A DNA stretch of 34,387 nucleotides from Pelagibacteraceae bacterium (GTDB lineage: Bacteria > Pseudomonadota > Alphaproteobacteria > Pelagibacterales > Pelagibacteraceae): NCBI GenBank assembly GCA_002704145.1, contig PAFH01000025.1, forward strand, positions 1-34,387, in the 5' to 3' direction. Below the pieces are notes generated by a model. That model ran no database searches. It was not told where the DNA came from and saw only the letters and a program-made list of their open reading frames with translations. Of this stretch, positions 22,441-30,841 are shown one piece after another (the stretch's first letter is position 1; every line of letters begins with the position of its first letter). The position numbers were made by a program, and so were the translations under genes.

Positions 22441-23843
22441 ATGTTTAATAAATCTTTTAAAATAATTAACAACCAGAGCATGATTTTTTTTAAATCTTTT
22501 TTCTTTTTAAGGTTTGTATTTGCTATATTTTTTATTTCTACTTTACTCTTTTTTTCAATACCTAAGCTTTTTGACTTTAAAAAAGATGAAAAAATTGTAA
22601 AAATTTTTTTAGAAAATAATTATGATTTAGAAGTCAAAAATCTTACATCTATAAATTATAACATATTTCCATCACCAAATTTATCTTTACAAAACAGCAG
22701 TTTTAAAGTCAAAAACTACCCAATTAATTTACAAACAGAGAATATGAAAATTTTTTTAAAATTTAAAAATATTTATAATTTAAGCAAGCTAGAGCCAAAA
22801 AAATCGTATTTAAAGAGACCAATTCAGATTTGGATATAGAATTGACTAAAGAATTATCTAATTTTTTTCAAAATTTTGATTATAAGCTTAAGATAGAATC
22901 TCTAAACATAAATTTTCAAAAAGATGGTAAATCCATATTTGAAATCGAAAAAATTAATTTTTCAAATTATGGCTTTAAAAGAAATAAAATTGAAGGAATT
23001 TTATTTAAAGAGAGGTTTATTATTGATTATTCAAAAAAAAGAAACAATTTTAATTTTAAAATTAATGATTTAGGAATAAAAGCTGTATTAGATTTAGAGC
23101 AAAATAATTTCAATGACTTTTTGAAAGGTATAATAAAGATCAATTTTTTAGAAAGTTTAATAAAGTCTAATTTTAATTTAAAAAAAGAACAAATAGATTT
23201 GACAAAAACAAACTTCAAAAATAAAGACTTATTCTTTACTTTTGACAGCGTTATAACATTTAATCCTTATTTTTTAACAAAATCGAATATTGATATTATA
23301 TCAATTGAAGATAGTTTTCTAAAAAAGATAAGTTTTGAAAATATTCTTCTTAAGAATGAAATTATTAAAAAATTAAATAGTGAAAATGTTGTTAAATACA
23401 AAGCAAACAAATTCTCCAAAGGGCTTATTAAAGATTTTACTTCTAAAATAAATTTTATAAATGGAAATTTAATATTTGAAAGTATTTCAAAGATAATTGG
23501 TGGAACAATAAATTGTAAAGGAGACATCCTTTTAATTGACTCATACCCTCGTTTAAATTTTCAATGCTCAATAATATTTGATAATACGAAAAATTTTTTA
23601 AAATCTTTTTCTATCGCTTCAAATGCTAACGTAAATGAACTATTTTTTGACGTCAAAGGCTCAATAAATATTTTAAATAATAAGATTAATTTTGATGAAA
23701 TTATAGTGAACAAAGAACAATCGTTAAAAGAAAAAGAAACTAGATATTATAAGCAAATCTTTGAAAAATTTTTGTTGGATGAAGGATTATTTTTTATAAT
23801 AAAAAAGTCTAAAGTCAAAACTTTTCTTCTTGAATTAACTTAA
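22441..23843 (+). CDS. AsmA-like envelope protein, split by a frameshift
   Basis: The first part (to the stop at 22837-22839) has one N-terminal membrane segment (FVFAIFFISTLLFFSIP) followed by IFLENNYDLEVKNLTSINYNIFPSPNLSLQN. This is the AsmA-family pattern, in which a beta-rich periplasmic domain follows an inner-membrane anchor. The second part (from about 22797) continues in another frame (KKIVFKETNSDLDIELTKEL), so both belong to one gene of roughly 467 residues. The shift falls in an A7 run at 22797-22803; one extra A would restore the frame. AsmA-like proteins are linked to outer-membrane lipid transport and homeostasis. The family assignment is tentative because sequence identity is low. 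Confidence 0.65.
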
Positions 23844-23845
23844 GA

Positions 23846-25234
23846 TTATTTTGGCCTTGTCATTTTGATTGGACTCATAATTTTATCGTATTCCTTCTCA
23901 TCAATAAGTCCAGATTTGATCACTTCATCCCTAAGTTTTGTTCCATTTTTGTAAGCTACTTTAGCAATATGAGCCGCTTTATCATAACCAATCTTTGGGG
24001 CTAGAGCGGTGACTAGCATAAGTGAATTATCCAAAAGATATTTAATTCTTTTTTTATCTGCCTTGATACCTTTTACACAATACAGAGCAAAAGTTTTTGC
24101 TGAGTCGCTCATTATTTCAATCGATTGCAAAATGTTATGTATAATTAATGGTTTGAAAACGTTTAATTCAAAATGTCCATGGGAGCCAGCCATAGTAATA
24201 CCGTTATGATTTCCTATAACTTTTACACAAACCATTGTTACTGCTTCCGATTGTGTAGGATTGACTTTACCCGGCATAATAGATGATCCGGGTTCATTGG
24301 TTGGTAAGATTAATTCTCCATAACCTGCTCTAGGACCGGACCCCAAAAATCTGATATCATTTGCAATTTTCATTAAACAAACTGCCGTAGTATTAAGCGT
24401 TCCAGAAAAATTGACAATTTCATCGTGAGCGGCCAATGCCGAAAACTTGTTACTAGCTGGTTTGAATGGAAGTTTTGTTATTTTACTTATTTCCTTAATA
24501 ATCTTTTTATCGAAATTTTTTCTTGTATTTAAACCTGTTCCTACAGCTGTACCACCTTGAGCTAAAAAATAGAGTTCTTTTAAAGCATTCTCAATTCTAT
24601 CAATACATTTTTTTAATTGTGAGTGATAACCAGAAAATTCTTGTCCTAATGTTAAAGGCGTTGCATCTTGTAGGTGAGTTCTGCCAATTTTTACAATATT
24701 TTTAAATTCTTTAGTTTTTTTTAATAATTGCTTCTCTAATAATTTTAAGGAGGGAATTAATTTTTCATTAGCTTTTATTGCAATTGCAATATGCATAGCA
24801 GTAGGAAAGACGTCATTTGTAGATTGGGATTTATTTACATGATCATTAGGATGTACTGGTTTTTTTGATCCCATTTTTCCTCTCATCATTTTAATAGCTC
24901 GATTAGCGATTACTTCATTTACATTCATATTTGTTTGCGTGCCAGAACCAGTTTGCCAAACTTTTAAGGGAAAATGTTCATCAAGTTTCCCTTTCATCAC
25001 CTCTTCAGCAGCTTTAATTATGTACTTACTAAGCTTAGGACTAAGATCACGATTTTTCGTATTCACAATTGCAGCTGCTTTTTTAATAACAGCTATCGAG
25101 TGAATTACTATTGGTCTAACAAGAAAATCACCAATGTCAAAATACTTATTGGATCTTTCCGTTGATGCACCCCAGTACTTATCACCAGGTACTTTTATTT
25201 TTCCTATACTGTCGAATTCAATTCTATTTTTCAT
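23846..25234 (-). CDS. fumC: Class II fumarate hydratase
   Basis: FumC interconverts fumarate and malate in the TCA cycle without an iron-sulfur cluster. The 462-residue protein has [18 protein letters not shown], the catalytic [10 protein letters not shown] (His about 187) and the superfamily signature [11 protein letters not shown] (about 316-326). Length and the N-terminal [24 protein letters not shown] start fit class II fumarase and not aspartase or adenylosuccinate lyase. It converges with the AsmA-like gene, leaving two bases between them. Confidence 0.97.
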   Translation of the reverse strand: MKNRIEFDSIGKIKVPGDKYWGASTERSNKYFDIGDFLVRPIVIHSIAVIKKAAAIVNTKNRDLSPKLSKYIIKAAEEVMKGKLDEHFPLKVWQTGSGTQTNMNVNEVIANRAIKMMRGKMGSKKPVHPNDHVNKSQSTNDVFPTAMHIAIAIKANEKLIPSLKLLEKQLLKKTKEFKNIVKIGRTHLQDATPLTLGQEFSGYHSQLKKCIDRIENALKELYFLAQGGTAVGTGLNTRKNFDKKIIKEISKITKLPFKPASNKFSALAAHDEIVNFSGTLNTTAVCLMKIANDIRFLGSGPRAGYGELILPTNEPGSSIMPGKVNPTQSEAVTMVCVKVIGNHNGITMAGSHGHFELNVFKPLIIHNILQSIEIMSDSAKTFALYCVKGIKADKKRIKYLLDNSLMLVTALAPKIGYDKAAHIAKVAYKNGTKLRDEVIKSGLIDEKEYDKIMSPIKMTRPK

Positions 25235-25249
25235 TCACGATTCTTTAGT

Positions 25250-25255
25250 TATAAT
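25250..25255 (+). promoter_or_regulatory. Possible -10 box for the MazG-like gene
   Basis: TATAAT lies 33 bases before the ATG at 25289, inside the 54-base gap between the divergent fumC and MazG-like genes. GGAG at 25280-25283 is a plausible ribosome binding site. A -35 box is not clear; the position 17 bases upstream is only T-rich. Confidence 0.4.
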
Positions 25256-25288
25256 ACACTTAAATTATAGAATTTATATGGAGAAAAT

Positions 25289-25663
25289 ATGACAAACTTT
25301 GAGAGTGTAAAAAAATTTATGCTAACATTTGGTCAAGAAATAAGAACTAAAGCTAGTTTTCCCGAGGACAAAATAGTTAGTCTTAGACTTGATTTAATTA
25401 AAGAGGAATTATTAGAACTTCAAGAAGCAACGAAACAAAGGGATTTAAAAGAAGTCGCAGATGCTTTGACAGATATTCTCTATGTTACTTATGGCGCAGG
25501 CCACGCTTTTGGAATAGATCTAGACAAATGTTTCCAAGAAGTTCAAAGTTCTAATATGAGTAAATTAGGTAAAGATGGAAAACCGATTTATAATGAAAAA
25601 GGAAAAGTTATGAAAGGTCCAGATTATTTTAAGCCTGACCTAAGTAAGTTTGTTGTAAAATGA
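25289..25663 (+). CDS. MazG-like / PRA-PH-fold nucleotide pyrophosphohydrolase
   Basis: The 124-residue, mostly helical protein has the divalent-metal motif of all-alpha NTP pyrophosphohydrolases: LIKEELLELQEA (E-E-x-x-E) followed by EVADALTDILYVTYG (E-x-x-D). This matches the MazG/phosphoribosyl-ATP pyrophosphohydrolase superfamily, which hydrolyses NTPs to NMP and PPi. The substrate cannot be told from sequence: histidine-pathway HisE and housecleaning enzymes share the fold, and no other his gene is nearby. The C-terminal GPDYFKPDL suggests a small family-specific tail. A GGAG site precedes the start, and the stop overlaps the next small ORF as ATGA. Confidence 0.8.
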   Translation: MTNFESVKKFMLTFGQEIRTKASFPEDKIVSLRLDLIKEELLELQEATKQRDLKEVADALTDILYVTYGAGHAFGIDLDKCFQEVQSSNMSKLGKDGKPIYNEKGKVMKGPDYFKPDLSKFVVK

Positions 25664-25740
25664 AAGAAAACTATTACTGGATATTGGTTGGAATAGCTCT
25701 TGGTCTTCTTATTTATTTAGCAGATAAATATTTATTTTAA
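25660..25740 (+). CDS. 26-residue single-span membrane peptide
   Basis: An ATGA overlap with the MazG-like gene opens a 26-residue ORF, MKENYYWILVGIALGLLIYL followed by ADKYLF. It has one hydrophobic helix (about residues 7-20) with polar ends. The coupled start, the clean membrane-peptide composition and the otherwise empty space before the convergent lipoprotein gene argue for a real small protein. Its function is unknown. Confidence 0.5.
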   Translation: MKENYYWILVGIALGLLIYLADKYLF

Positions 25741-25756
25741 TATTTAAGATTGCACC

Positions 25757-26071
25757 CTAACAGTTCTTTTTCTCTTTTATCTTATTTAAATGTAATGATC
25801 TCTCTTTAGCTGCTTTCGTTGCCTCTTCAATATTTTTCATTGTCATTCCATAGCCAGGAAGAAAAAATAATATAGCACCCACATTATGCGCTTTATCCAT
25901 TTTTTTTGCTTGCTGAGCTTCGTTTGCTAATTCATTTGCTCTAGCAATCTCGTTACTTAATTCTTGACAACTTAGCTTATTATCATTTGGCCCAATAACA
26001 TTAACTACTTCAGGAGTTGCACAAGAATAGCAAAATAAAAGCAAAAAGATTGATGAGAATAATTTTTTCAT
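25757..26071 (-). CDS. Small lipoprotein of unknown function
   Basis: The 104-residue product begins with a lipoprotein signal peptide (MKKLFSSIFLLLFCYSC, Cys about 17 as the acylation site). A polar helical stretch (SNEIARANELANEAQQAKKM), a short hydrophobic, glycine-containing segment (GAILFFLPGYGMTM) and a charged tail ending in Cys follow. A second hydrophobic stretch of this kind is common in small envelope proteins. The family is not recognised. It lies 28 bases downstream of selO on the same strand and may be co-transcribed with it. Confidence 0.75.
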   Translation of the reverse strand: MKKLFSSIFLLLFCYSCATPEVVNVIGPNDNKLSCQELSNEIARANELANEAQQAKKMDKAHNVGAILFFLPGYGMTMKNIEEATKAAKERSLHLNKIKEKKNC

Positions 26072-26099
26072 AATTATTAATAATTATACCAACTTTTTT

Positions 26100-27572
26100 T
26101 TATGTTCCACAATATGTTTTATAGTTTTTGTTCATTGATTTTGGAACAGTTTGATAAAGCGCGGTTTGGGACGTCATTTTGTAAGGATTCGAGAATATTT
26201 TTACCATTTCTTCAATTTTAGTTTGATCATTGTTGTCTGTTAAATCAGATAAAGCCTCTTCAACTTTAAAGTTCCTAGGAATGATAAGAGGGTTACTCTC
26301 TTGCATAAGTTTTAAAGAATTTTCAAAACTATTATTTGACATTTCAAGTCTCTGGTTCCATTTTTTCTTCCAATTGTTAAAGCTTTTATCTTTATAAATT
26401 TCATCGCTTTGTGAAAGCTTTCCCATTAGATGACAAAAAGTATTTGTATAATCTACTTTGTTTTTATGCATCCAGGTTAATAATTCTAGTATTATATCTA
26501 GATCATTTGGACTCGTTCCTAAAATTCCTAATTTTTTTTTCATCATTTGAATCCATTTTTTTTTGTACTTTTCTGAAAAAGTATTTATTACTTCAGAAGC
26601 AATCTCTAATGCTAAATCTTTATTCTTATTGATTAATGGTATCAAAGATTCTGCAAATCTTTCTAAATTCCATTTAGCTATAGCAGGCTGATTATGATAA
26701 GCATAACGACCATAAAGATCTATAGAACTAAAAACTGTTTTAGGGTCATAAGTATCCATAAAAGCACATGGACCGTAATCAATAGTTTCACCCGAAATAG
26801 TCATATTATCAGTATTCATCACACCGTGAATAAAACCAACTCTCATCCAATCTATTATTAAGTCTATTTGCTTATCTAAAACTTTATTAAGCAATTCCTT
26901 AGCCGGAGATTTCAAATTTTTAATATTTGGATAATGACGTTGAATAGTATAACTAAATAATTTTTCAAGATTATCTTTTTCTCCAGTAATCAAAGCATAT
27001 TGAAAAGTTCCTACTCTGATATGACTAGACGCCACTCGAGTTAATACTGCTCCTTGCAGTTTTTTTTCACGAATAACATTTTCACCAGTTTTTACTAATG
27101 CTAGGCTTCTTGTTGTTGATATATTCAAACCGTGCATAGACTCACTTATAAGATATTCTCTTAACATTGGTCCTAGAGCAGCCCTTCCATCCGCATTTCT
27201 GGAATATGGAGTTTTACCAGACCCTTTAAACTGCAAATCATAACGTTTTTTATTTTGTGCAATAACTTCTCCAATCATAAGTGCTCGTCCATCGCCCAAA
27301 ATTGTAAAATGTCCAAATTGATGACCAGCATAAGCCTGAGCAATGGTTTGCGCTCCATTTGGTAATTTATTGCCAGAAAATATCTGTGCTAATTCTTCTT
27401 TTTTTAATTTTGATAAATCTAAACCTAATTTTTTTGAAAGCTCATTGTTAAAAAAAACTAATTCAGGAGATTTAGAGTTGTCTGGTTTTAATTTAGAGTA
27501 CATTTGTTTAGGTAAATTTAAGTAAGTGTTCTCAAAATTCCAATTGATTTTATTTTTTAAACTATTAATCAT
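26100..27572 (-). CDS. selO: SelO (YdiU/UPF0061) pseudokinase-fold protein AMPylase
   Basis: SelO-family proteins have a kinase-like fold with flipped ATP and transfer AMP to proteins, linked to redox homeostasis. The 490-residue sequence shows the family blocks: AYAGHQFGHFT, LGDGRAL (about 92-98), KGSGKTPYSR (about 117-126) with GRAALGPMLREYL, TTRSLALV, GFIHGVMNTDNM and DYGPCAFMD. The C-terminal selenocysteine or cysteine region is represented by YCGT at the very end. The start codon is five bases from a copy of the ssrA terminal sequence (27578-27589), so the DNA upstream of selO is now accessory cassette E1. Confidence 0.95.
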   Translation of the reverse strand: MINSLKNKINWNFENTYLNLPKQMYSKLKPDNSKSPELVFFNNELSKKLGLDLSKLKKEELAQIFSGNKLPNGAQTIAQAYAGHQFGHFTILGDGRALMIGEVIAQNKKRYDLQFKGSGKTPYSRNADGRAALGPMLREYLISESMHGLNISTTRSLALVKTGENVIREKKLQGAVLTRVASSHIRVGTFQYALITGEKDNLEKLFSYTIQRHYPNIKNLKSPAKELLNKVLDKQIDLIIDWMRVGFIHGVMNTDNMTISGETIDYGPCAFMDTYDPKTVFSSIDLYGRYAYHNQPAIAKWNLERFAESLIPLINKNKDLALEIASEVINTFSEKYKKKWIQMMKKKLGILGTSPNDLDIILELLTWMHKNKVDYTNTFCHLMGKLSQSDEIYKDKSFNNWKKKWNQRLEMSNNSFENSLKLMQESNPLIIPRNFKVEEALSDLTDNNDQTKIEEMVKIFSNPYKMTSQTALYQTVPKSMNKNYKTYCGT

Positions 27573-27577
27573 ATTTA

Positions 27578-27589
27578 GGGGCGTTCTGT
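27578..27589 (+). repeat. ssrA-end repeat copy 1 (left boundary of E1)
   Basis: GGGGCGTTCTGT is identical to the outer 12 bases of the tmRNA 3' end at 34292-34303. The following bases differ (AGAACG), which makes CGTTCT-GT-AGAACG (27582-27595) a perfect inverted repeat. It probably marks the original chromosome-side junction next to selO. Inferred attachment site. Confidence 0.7.
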
Positions 27590-27636
27590 AGAACGACCAC
27601 TAAATCATTTTTAACAGAAAAAAAGGAGTTTTGGAA

Positions 27637-27662
27637 ACTTCTTCGTAAAAACTTCGTAGTAA
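27637..27662 (+). repeat. E1 left short direct repeats (ACTTCGTAGTAA type)
   Basis: An imperfect copy at 27637-27648 (ACTTCTTCGTAA) precedes ACTTCGTAGTAA at 27651-27662. A weaker third copy (TTCTTCATAGAA) may lie at 27695-27706. The same 12-mer family occurs near the right end of E1. Confidence 0.55.
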
Positions 27663-27835
27663 GTTTTCATTATTTGTCAGATTTCTTGTATTGGTTCTTC
27701 ATAGAAAAAGAAAACACAACTCCATCTAATAATGAGATTTTTTACACAATATCTCTAGTATAGAACTTCAACCGAACATTTGTGATATTTAAATATTTAA
27801 TTTTATTGTTTTTTTTGTGATAAAGATTATTTATT

Positions 27836-28804
27836 ATGTATTTTAATCAAAATAACAACTTTTATCATGGAATAATGTTTCATCATTTCCACGATGATGG
27901 AATTCACACAAAAGGTCAGGGTTCAATTGATAAAGATGATTTCTATAAAATGATAAATTTTATAGGAAGAAATAATATATTAGATGCCGATGTGTTTTAT
28001 GAAAAATTTAAGAATAATAAACTTAAAAATAATGAGGTTTGTCTAACTTTTGATGATGCTATAAAATGCCAAATTGATATTGCTTTACCTATTTTAGAAG
28101 AACTTAAAATTAAAAGTTTCTTTTTTGTGTACACTTCAATGTTTCAAGGCAAACCAGATAATTTAGAATTTTTTAGATATTTTAGGATGAATTATTTTAA
28201 AAGTGTTGATGAATTTTATGATAGTTTTTATGAGGTTTTAGATAAAGATTTGAAATCCTTTTTTGAAAAAAATAGTGATAAAATTAAAGAATATAAAATT
28301 AAATTTCCTCATTATTCAATATCAGATATTAAATTTAGATTAGTTATGGATGTTTTTTTAACAAAAGTTCAGTATGAAGATACAATGTTTTCAATGTTTA
28401 AAGAAAAACAATTTAATCATAATGAATATTCAAAAAAACTTTTTTTTCAAAAAAATGATTTACAAACACTTGATAATTTAGGACATTCAGTTGGTTTACA
28501 TTCCCATAATCATCCAACATTATTAGAAAAATTAAGTTACGATGAACAAAAAGGTGAATACGAGAATTGTTTATCTTCAATTTCTAATATTTTAGATAAA
28601 CCTAAAAATGAAATCAAATGTATGTCCCATCCTTGTGGAAGTTATAATGCTGATACATTAGAAATTTTAAAAGAACTTGGTATTGAGTTGGGATTTAAAC
28701 AAATAATGTCCATTGAACCAGAAAAGGGTATGAAAAAAATTAATAATTCTTTTTTAGAAATAGCAAGACAAGACCACGCTGATATATTTAAAAGAATGAA
28801 TTAA
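27836..28804 (+). CDS. Polysaccharide deacetylase (NodB/CE4 family)
   Basis: CE4 enzymes remove N-acetyl (or O-acetyl) groups from sugars using a metal held by Asp-His-His. The 322-residue protein has motif 1, LTFDDA (D73, D74), and motif 2, HSHNHP (H222 and H226, an H-x3-H pattern), followed by SHPCGSYN. There is no signal peptide, so it probably acts in the cytoplasm on nucleotide sugars or lipid-linked sugars. A long insertion (about residues 100-195) separates motifs 1 and 2. The stop overlaps the formyltransferase ATG by one base, so the two probably work together. The exact substrate is unknown. Confidence 0.85.
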   Translation: MYFNQNNNFYHGIMFHHFHDDGIHTKGQGSIDKDDFYKMINFIGRNNILDADVFYEKFKNNKLKNNEVCLTFDDAIKCQIDIALPILEELKIKSFFFVYTSMFQGKPDNLEFFRYFRMNYFKSVDEFYDSFYEVLDKDLKSFFEKNSDKIKEYKIKFPHYSISDIKFRLVMDVFLTKVQYEDTMFSMFKEKQFNHNEYSKKLFFQKNDLQTLDNLGHSVGLHSHNHPTLLEKLSYDEQKGEYENCLSSISNILDKPKNEIKCMSHPCGSYNADTLEILKELGIELGFKQIMSIEPEKGMKKINNSFLEIARQDHADIFKRMN

Positions 28805-29592
28805 TGAAAATTACCTTATTTACTTCTAATAAGAATAGACACAATTATTTAATCAACTTGTTATCAGAAGTGTCTGATGAACTTTATGTCATTCAGGAGT
28901 GTGGCACTATTTTTCCAGGAATAGTTCCAGGTCATTATCAAGTATCTCCAATTATTAAAAAATATTTTGAGCATGTTAATAATGCTCAATCTCATTTGTT
29001 TAGCAATTCATATGTAAACAATAAAAAGAAAAATATTAAAATTTTACCCATGCTTTCAGGAGACTTAAATCAATGCTCAATGAATTTATTGTCAGATTTT
29101 TTAAAAAGTGATGTTTATGTTGTTTTTGGTTCTAGTTATATAAAAGGTGAACTTGTAGATTTTTTAGTTAAACAAAAAGCGATAAACATTCACGCTGGTG
29201 TATCACCATATTATAGAGGAACTGATTGTAATTTTTGGGCACTATATGATGACAATCCACATTTAGTAGGAACAACAATTCATTTACTCTCCAAGGGATT
29301 GGATAGTGGTCCAATGTTGTACCATGCCATGTCTAATCTAAAGTCAAATCCTTTTGAGTATACTATGTCTACCGTTAAGTCAGCGTTTCACTCTATTGCT
29401 GAAAGAATTAAAGATGGTTCTATTTTTACAATTAAACCTATTTTTCAGGATAAAATTAAAGAGGTAAGATATTCAAAGAAAAGTGAGTTTAGTGAAGAGT
29501 TGGTGAAAGAATATTTTGAAAAGAAAATCGATTTAAATAGTAAAAAATTTGATAACTCTTTGTTAAAAGAACCATTCTTTTTAAATAATTAA
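28804..29592 (+). CDS. Formyltransferase-fold enzyme, probably sugar N-formyltransferase
   Basis: The 262-residue protein carries the catalytic N-x-H motif of the formyl-THF-dependent transferases (N128 and H130 in INIHAGVSPYYRG) and the matching Asp (D167 in GLDSGPML). It has no tRNA-binding C-terminal domain of the methionyl-tRNA formyltransferase type, and it is encoded with a sugar deacetylase. A role in N-formylating an amino sugar of a surface polysaccharide is therefore likely (inference). The deacetylase would expose the amine that this enzyme formylates. The start overlaps the preceding stop. Confidence 0.78.
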   Translation: MKITLFTSNKNRHNYLINLLSEVSDELYVIQECGTIFPGIVPGHYQVSPIIKKYFEHVNNAQSHLFSNSYVNNKKKNIKILPMLSGDLNQCSMNLLSDFLKSDVYVVFGSSYIKGELVDFLVKQKAINIHAGVSPYYRGTDCNFWALYDDNPHLVGTTIHLLSKGLDSGPMLYHAMSNLKSNPFEYTMSTVKSAFHSIAERIKDGSIFTIKPIFQDKIKEVRYSKKSEFSEELVKEYFEKKIDLNSKKFDNSLLKEPFFLNN

Positions 29593-29720
29593 AACCTACT
29601 CTCTACATATAGTCTAATCAAGTTTTCAACTATATTTGAAATTTTTCTCATATCTTTATCATCGACATTTTTTAAATGAATAATTCATAATTAAAGTGAT
29701 TAATTGAAAATTGTTTCAAA

Positions 29721-29755
29721 ACTTCGTAGTAACTTCGTAGTAAACTTCGTAGAAA
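29721..29755 (+). repeat. E1 right tandem repeats (three ACTTCGTAG copies)
   Basis: Copies begin at 29721, 29732 and 29744: ACTTCGTAGTA, ACTTCGTAGTAA and ACTTCGTAGAAA. They are head to tail with an 11-12 base period, match the E1 left repeats, and lie about 50 bases before the next ssrA-end repeat. They may be recombinase arm sites or regulator operators; the sequence alone does not decide. Confidence 0.7.
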
Positions 29756-29802
29756 GGTTTTTAATAAAAATTATTGATATAATTTGAGAAAATTCAAAAA
29801 GA

Positions 29803-29814
29803 GGGGCGTTCTGT
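29803..29814 (+). repeat. ssrA-end repeat copy 2 (E1/E2 boundary)
   Basis: GGGGCGTTCTGT is an exact match to the tmRNA 3' terminal bases. It is followed by GCCCCCCC, so GGGGC (29803-29807) and GCCCC (29815-29819) form a short inverted repeat around GTTCTGT. Inferred attachment site. Confidence 0.7.
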
Positions 29815-29860
29815 GCCCCCCCAGACCAAATTTATATTATCAAACATAGGTTATAGCAAT

Positions 29861-29928
29861 ACTTCACTGAAAACTTCACTGAGAGTTTGACCATATTTCT
29901 AAATCCTTGCTTCTCGACTTCACTGAGA
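29861..29928 (+). repeat. E2 short direct repeats (ACTTCACTGA type)
   Basis: ACTTCACTGA occurs at 29861-29870, 29873-29882 and 29917-29926, all in + orientation: two copies 12 bases apart and a third 44 bases further on. The ACTTC start is shared with the E1 and E3 repeats, while the second half is specific to E2. Confidence 0.7.
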
Positions 29929-29949
29929 TTTGGGGTTAAATTTATTCAA

Positions 29950-30771
29950 ATGATTAGATTGGTTTTAATTATTATTTTATTTCCTATTAATTATACACTT
30001 GCAGATGATAATATCTCAAAAGATCCAAATCATTTATCAAGGGGATCATTTGGAAAAGCGTATGGAATTATCGAAAAATTGAAAAATAAAAATGCATATC
30101 AAATAATAAAAGACCCAACAGGATTTTCACCAATAGAAGAAGTTGAGATGTTTTCACCAAAAAAAGGTGATTGTTCTGATAGCAAACATTGGGGAAAAAG
30201 GGGAGGAGGAGTAACTGATTGTAACAGTGGTAGACAAAGAATAGAGGTTTCTCAAGGATCAAAGGATGGAGTTAGAAAAAGGTCATTAAAAAAAGATCCT
30301 AAAGAATATTGGTATGGTTATTATTTGTTTGTACCTAAAAATTTTCCAACTGATGATGAATATAATGCTCCAACAATAAATCAATTTTTTGCTTTTAATA
30401 AAAATACCAAAGGAGGTTTTGCACCTTTTCTTTCAGCAGACTTATTGAATGGAAAATTAACGAGTTTTGGTGATACAATTATTGAAAAAGACAAACTTAA
30501 AAATAAATGGCATAAAATTGAATTTCATATTCGTTGGTCAATTAAAGATGATGGTTTCGTTAAAATATACCATAATGATAAATTAAAATCAGAAACTAAA
30601 AATTTTATCACTATGCAAAAAGATTATGTATTTGCTAAGTATGGAATTTATAATTCTAGAAATAATTTTATAATATATCCCTCAGACTATGAATTTCCTG
30701 ATCAAACTATTTATTTTGCAGGTTATAGTATTTCAACTAAAAGAGAGAAATTAAAAATTAACAGAAATTAA
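29950..30771 (+). CDS. Secreted polysaccharide-lyase-like protein (heparin lyase I-type fold)
   Basis: The 273-residue protein has a signal peptide (MIRLVLIIILFPINYTLA, cleavage about residue 18). Its body resembles the concanavalin-like polysaccharide lyase family (Pfam Polysacc_lyase): KEYWYGYYLFVPKNF (about 119-133), INQFFAF, KNKWHKIEFHIRWS, DGFVKIYHND, and a final KYGIYNS with QTIYFAGYSI. Such proteins cleave uronic-acid polysaccharides; here the substrate is unknown and activity is not assured. The ATG at 29950 is chosen because it directly precedes the signal peptide; the frame is open further upstream only through repeats. Confidence 0.7.
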   Translation: MIRLVLIIILFPINYTLADDNISKDPNHLSRGSFGKAYGIIEKLKNKNAYQIIKDPTGFSPIEEVEMFSPKKGDCSDSKHWGKRGGGVTDCNSGRQRIEVSQGSKDGVRKRSLKKDPKEYWYGYYLFVPKNFPTDDEYNAPTINQFFAFNKNTKGGFAPFLSADLLNGKLTSFGDTIIEKDKLKNKWHKIEFHIRWSIKDDGFVKIYHNDKLKSETKNFITMQKDYVFAKYGIYNSRNNFIIYPSDYEFPDQTIYFAGYSISTKREKLKINRN

Positions 30772-30780
30772 GATAAAGTA

Positions 30781-30796
30781 GGGGCGTTCTGTTGCC
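30781..30796 (+). repeat. ssrA-end repeat copy 3 (E2/E3 boundary)
   Basis: The first 16 bases of the tmRNA terminal sequence (GGGGCGTTCTGTTGCC) are repeated exactly, then the match ends (CGGC instead of AGGT). GGGC at 30782-30785 and GCCC at 30794-30797 form a small inverted repeat. It lies nine bases after the E2 gene stop. Confidence 0.75.
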
Positions 30797-30841
30797 CGGC
30801 ATTAGATAAGAAATTAGCATATTTGCTCACTTATTAAAACT

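Larger units (their letters stand above)
27590..29802 (+). mobile_element. Accessory cassette E1 between ssrA-end repeats
   Basis: This 2.2-kb segment lies between the repeats at 27578 and 29803. It carries a deacetylase gene and a formyltransferase gene on the + strand. It has ACTTCGTAGTAA-type repeats near both ends (27637-27662 and 29721-29755). The 246 bases before the first gene hold no convincing ORF. No integrase or transposase is present, so it would be non-autonomous. The element call is inferred from boundary repeats and cargo. Confidence 0.55.
29593..29949. other. Gene-free E1/E2 junction
   Basis: This 357-base AT-rich gap contains no credible gene. It holds, in order, three E1-type 12-mers (29721-29755), the ssrA-end repeat (29803-29814) followed by a run of C, and three E2-type 10-12-mers (29861-29928). 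It ends just before the signal peptide start of the E2 gene. A frame that opens at TTG 29887 only extends that gene upstream through the repeats and is not used. Confidence 0.7.
29815..30780 (+). mobile_element. Accessory cassette E2 between ssrA-end repeats
   Basis: This 966-base segment carries one secreted-protein gene on the + strand, whose stop lies nine bases before the right repeat. The left end holds the ACTTCACTGA repeats. There is no recombinase gene. The compactness resembles an integron cassette, but no attC-like structure is evident. Confidence 0.55.

Noticed and set aside
28804..29592. Methionyl-tRNA formyltransferase (fmt)
   Set aside because: The catalytic motif fits, but the tRNA-binding C-terminal domain is missing and the gene is coupled to a sugar deacetylase in an accessory cassette.
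29721..29755. CRISPR array
   Set aside because: The 11-12-base repeats are back to back without spacers, and no cas genes are present.
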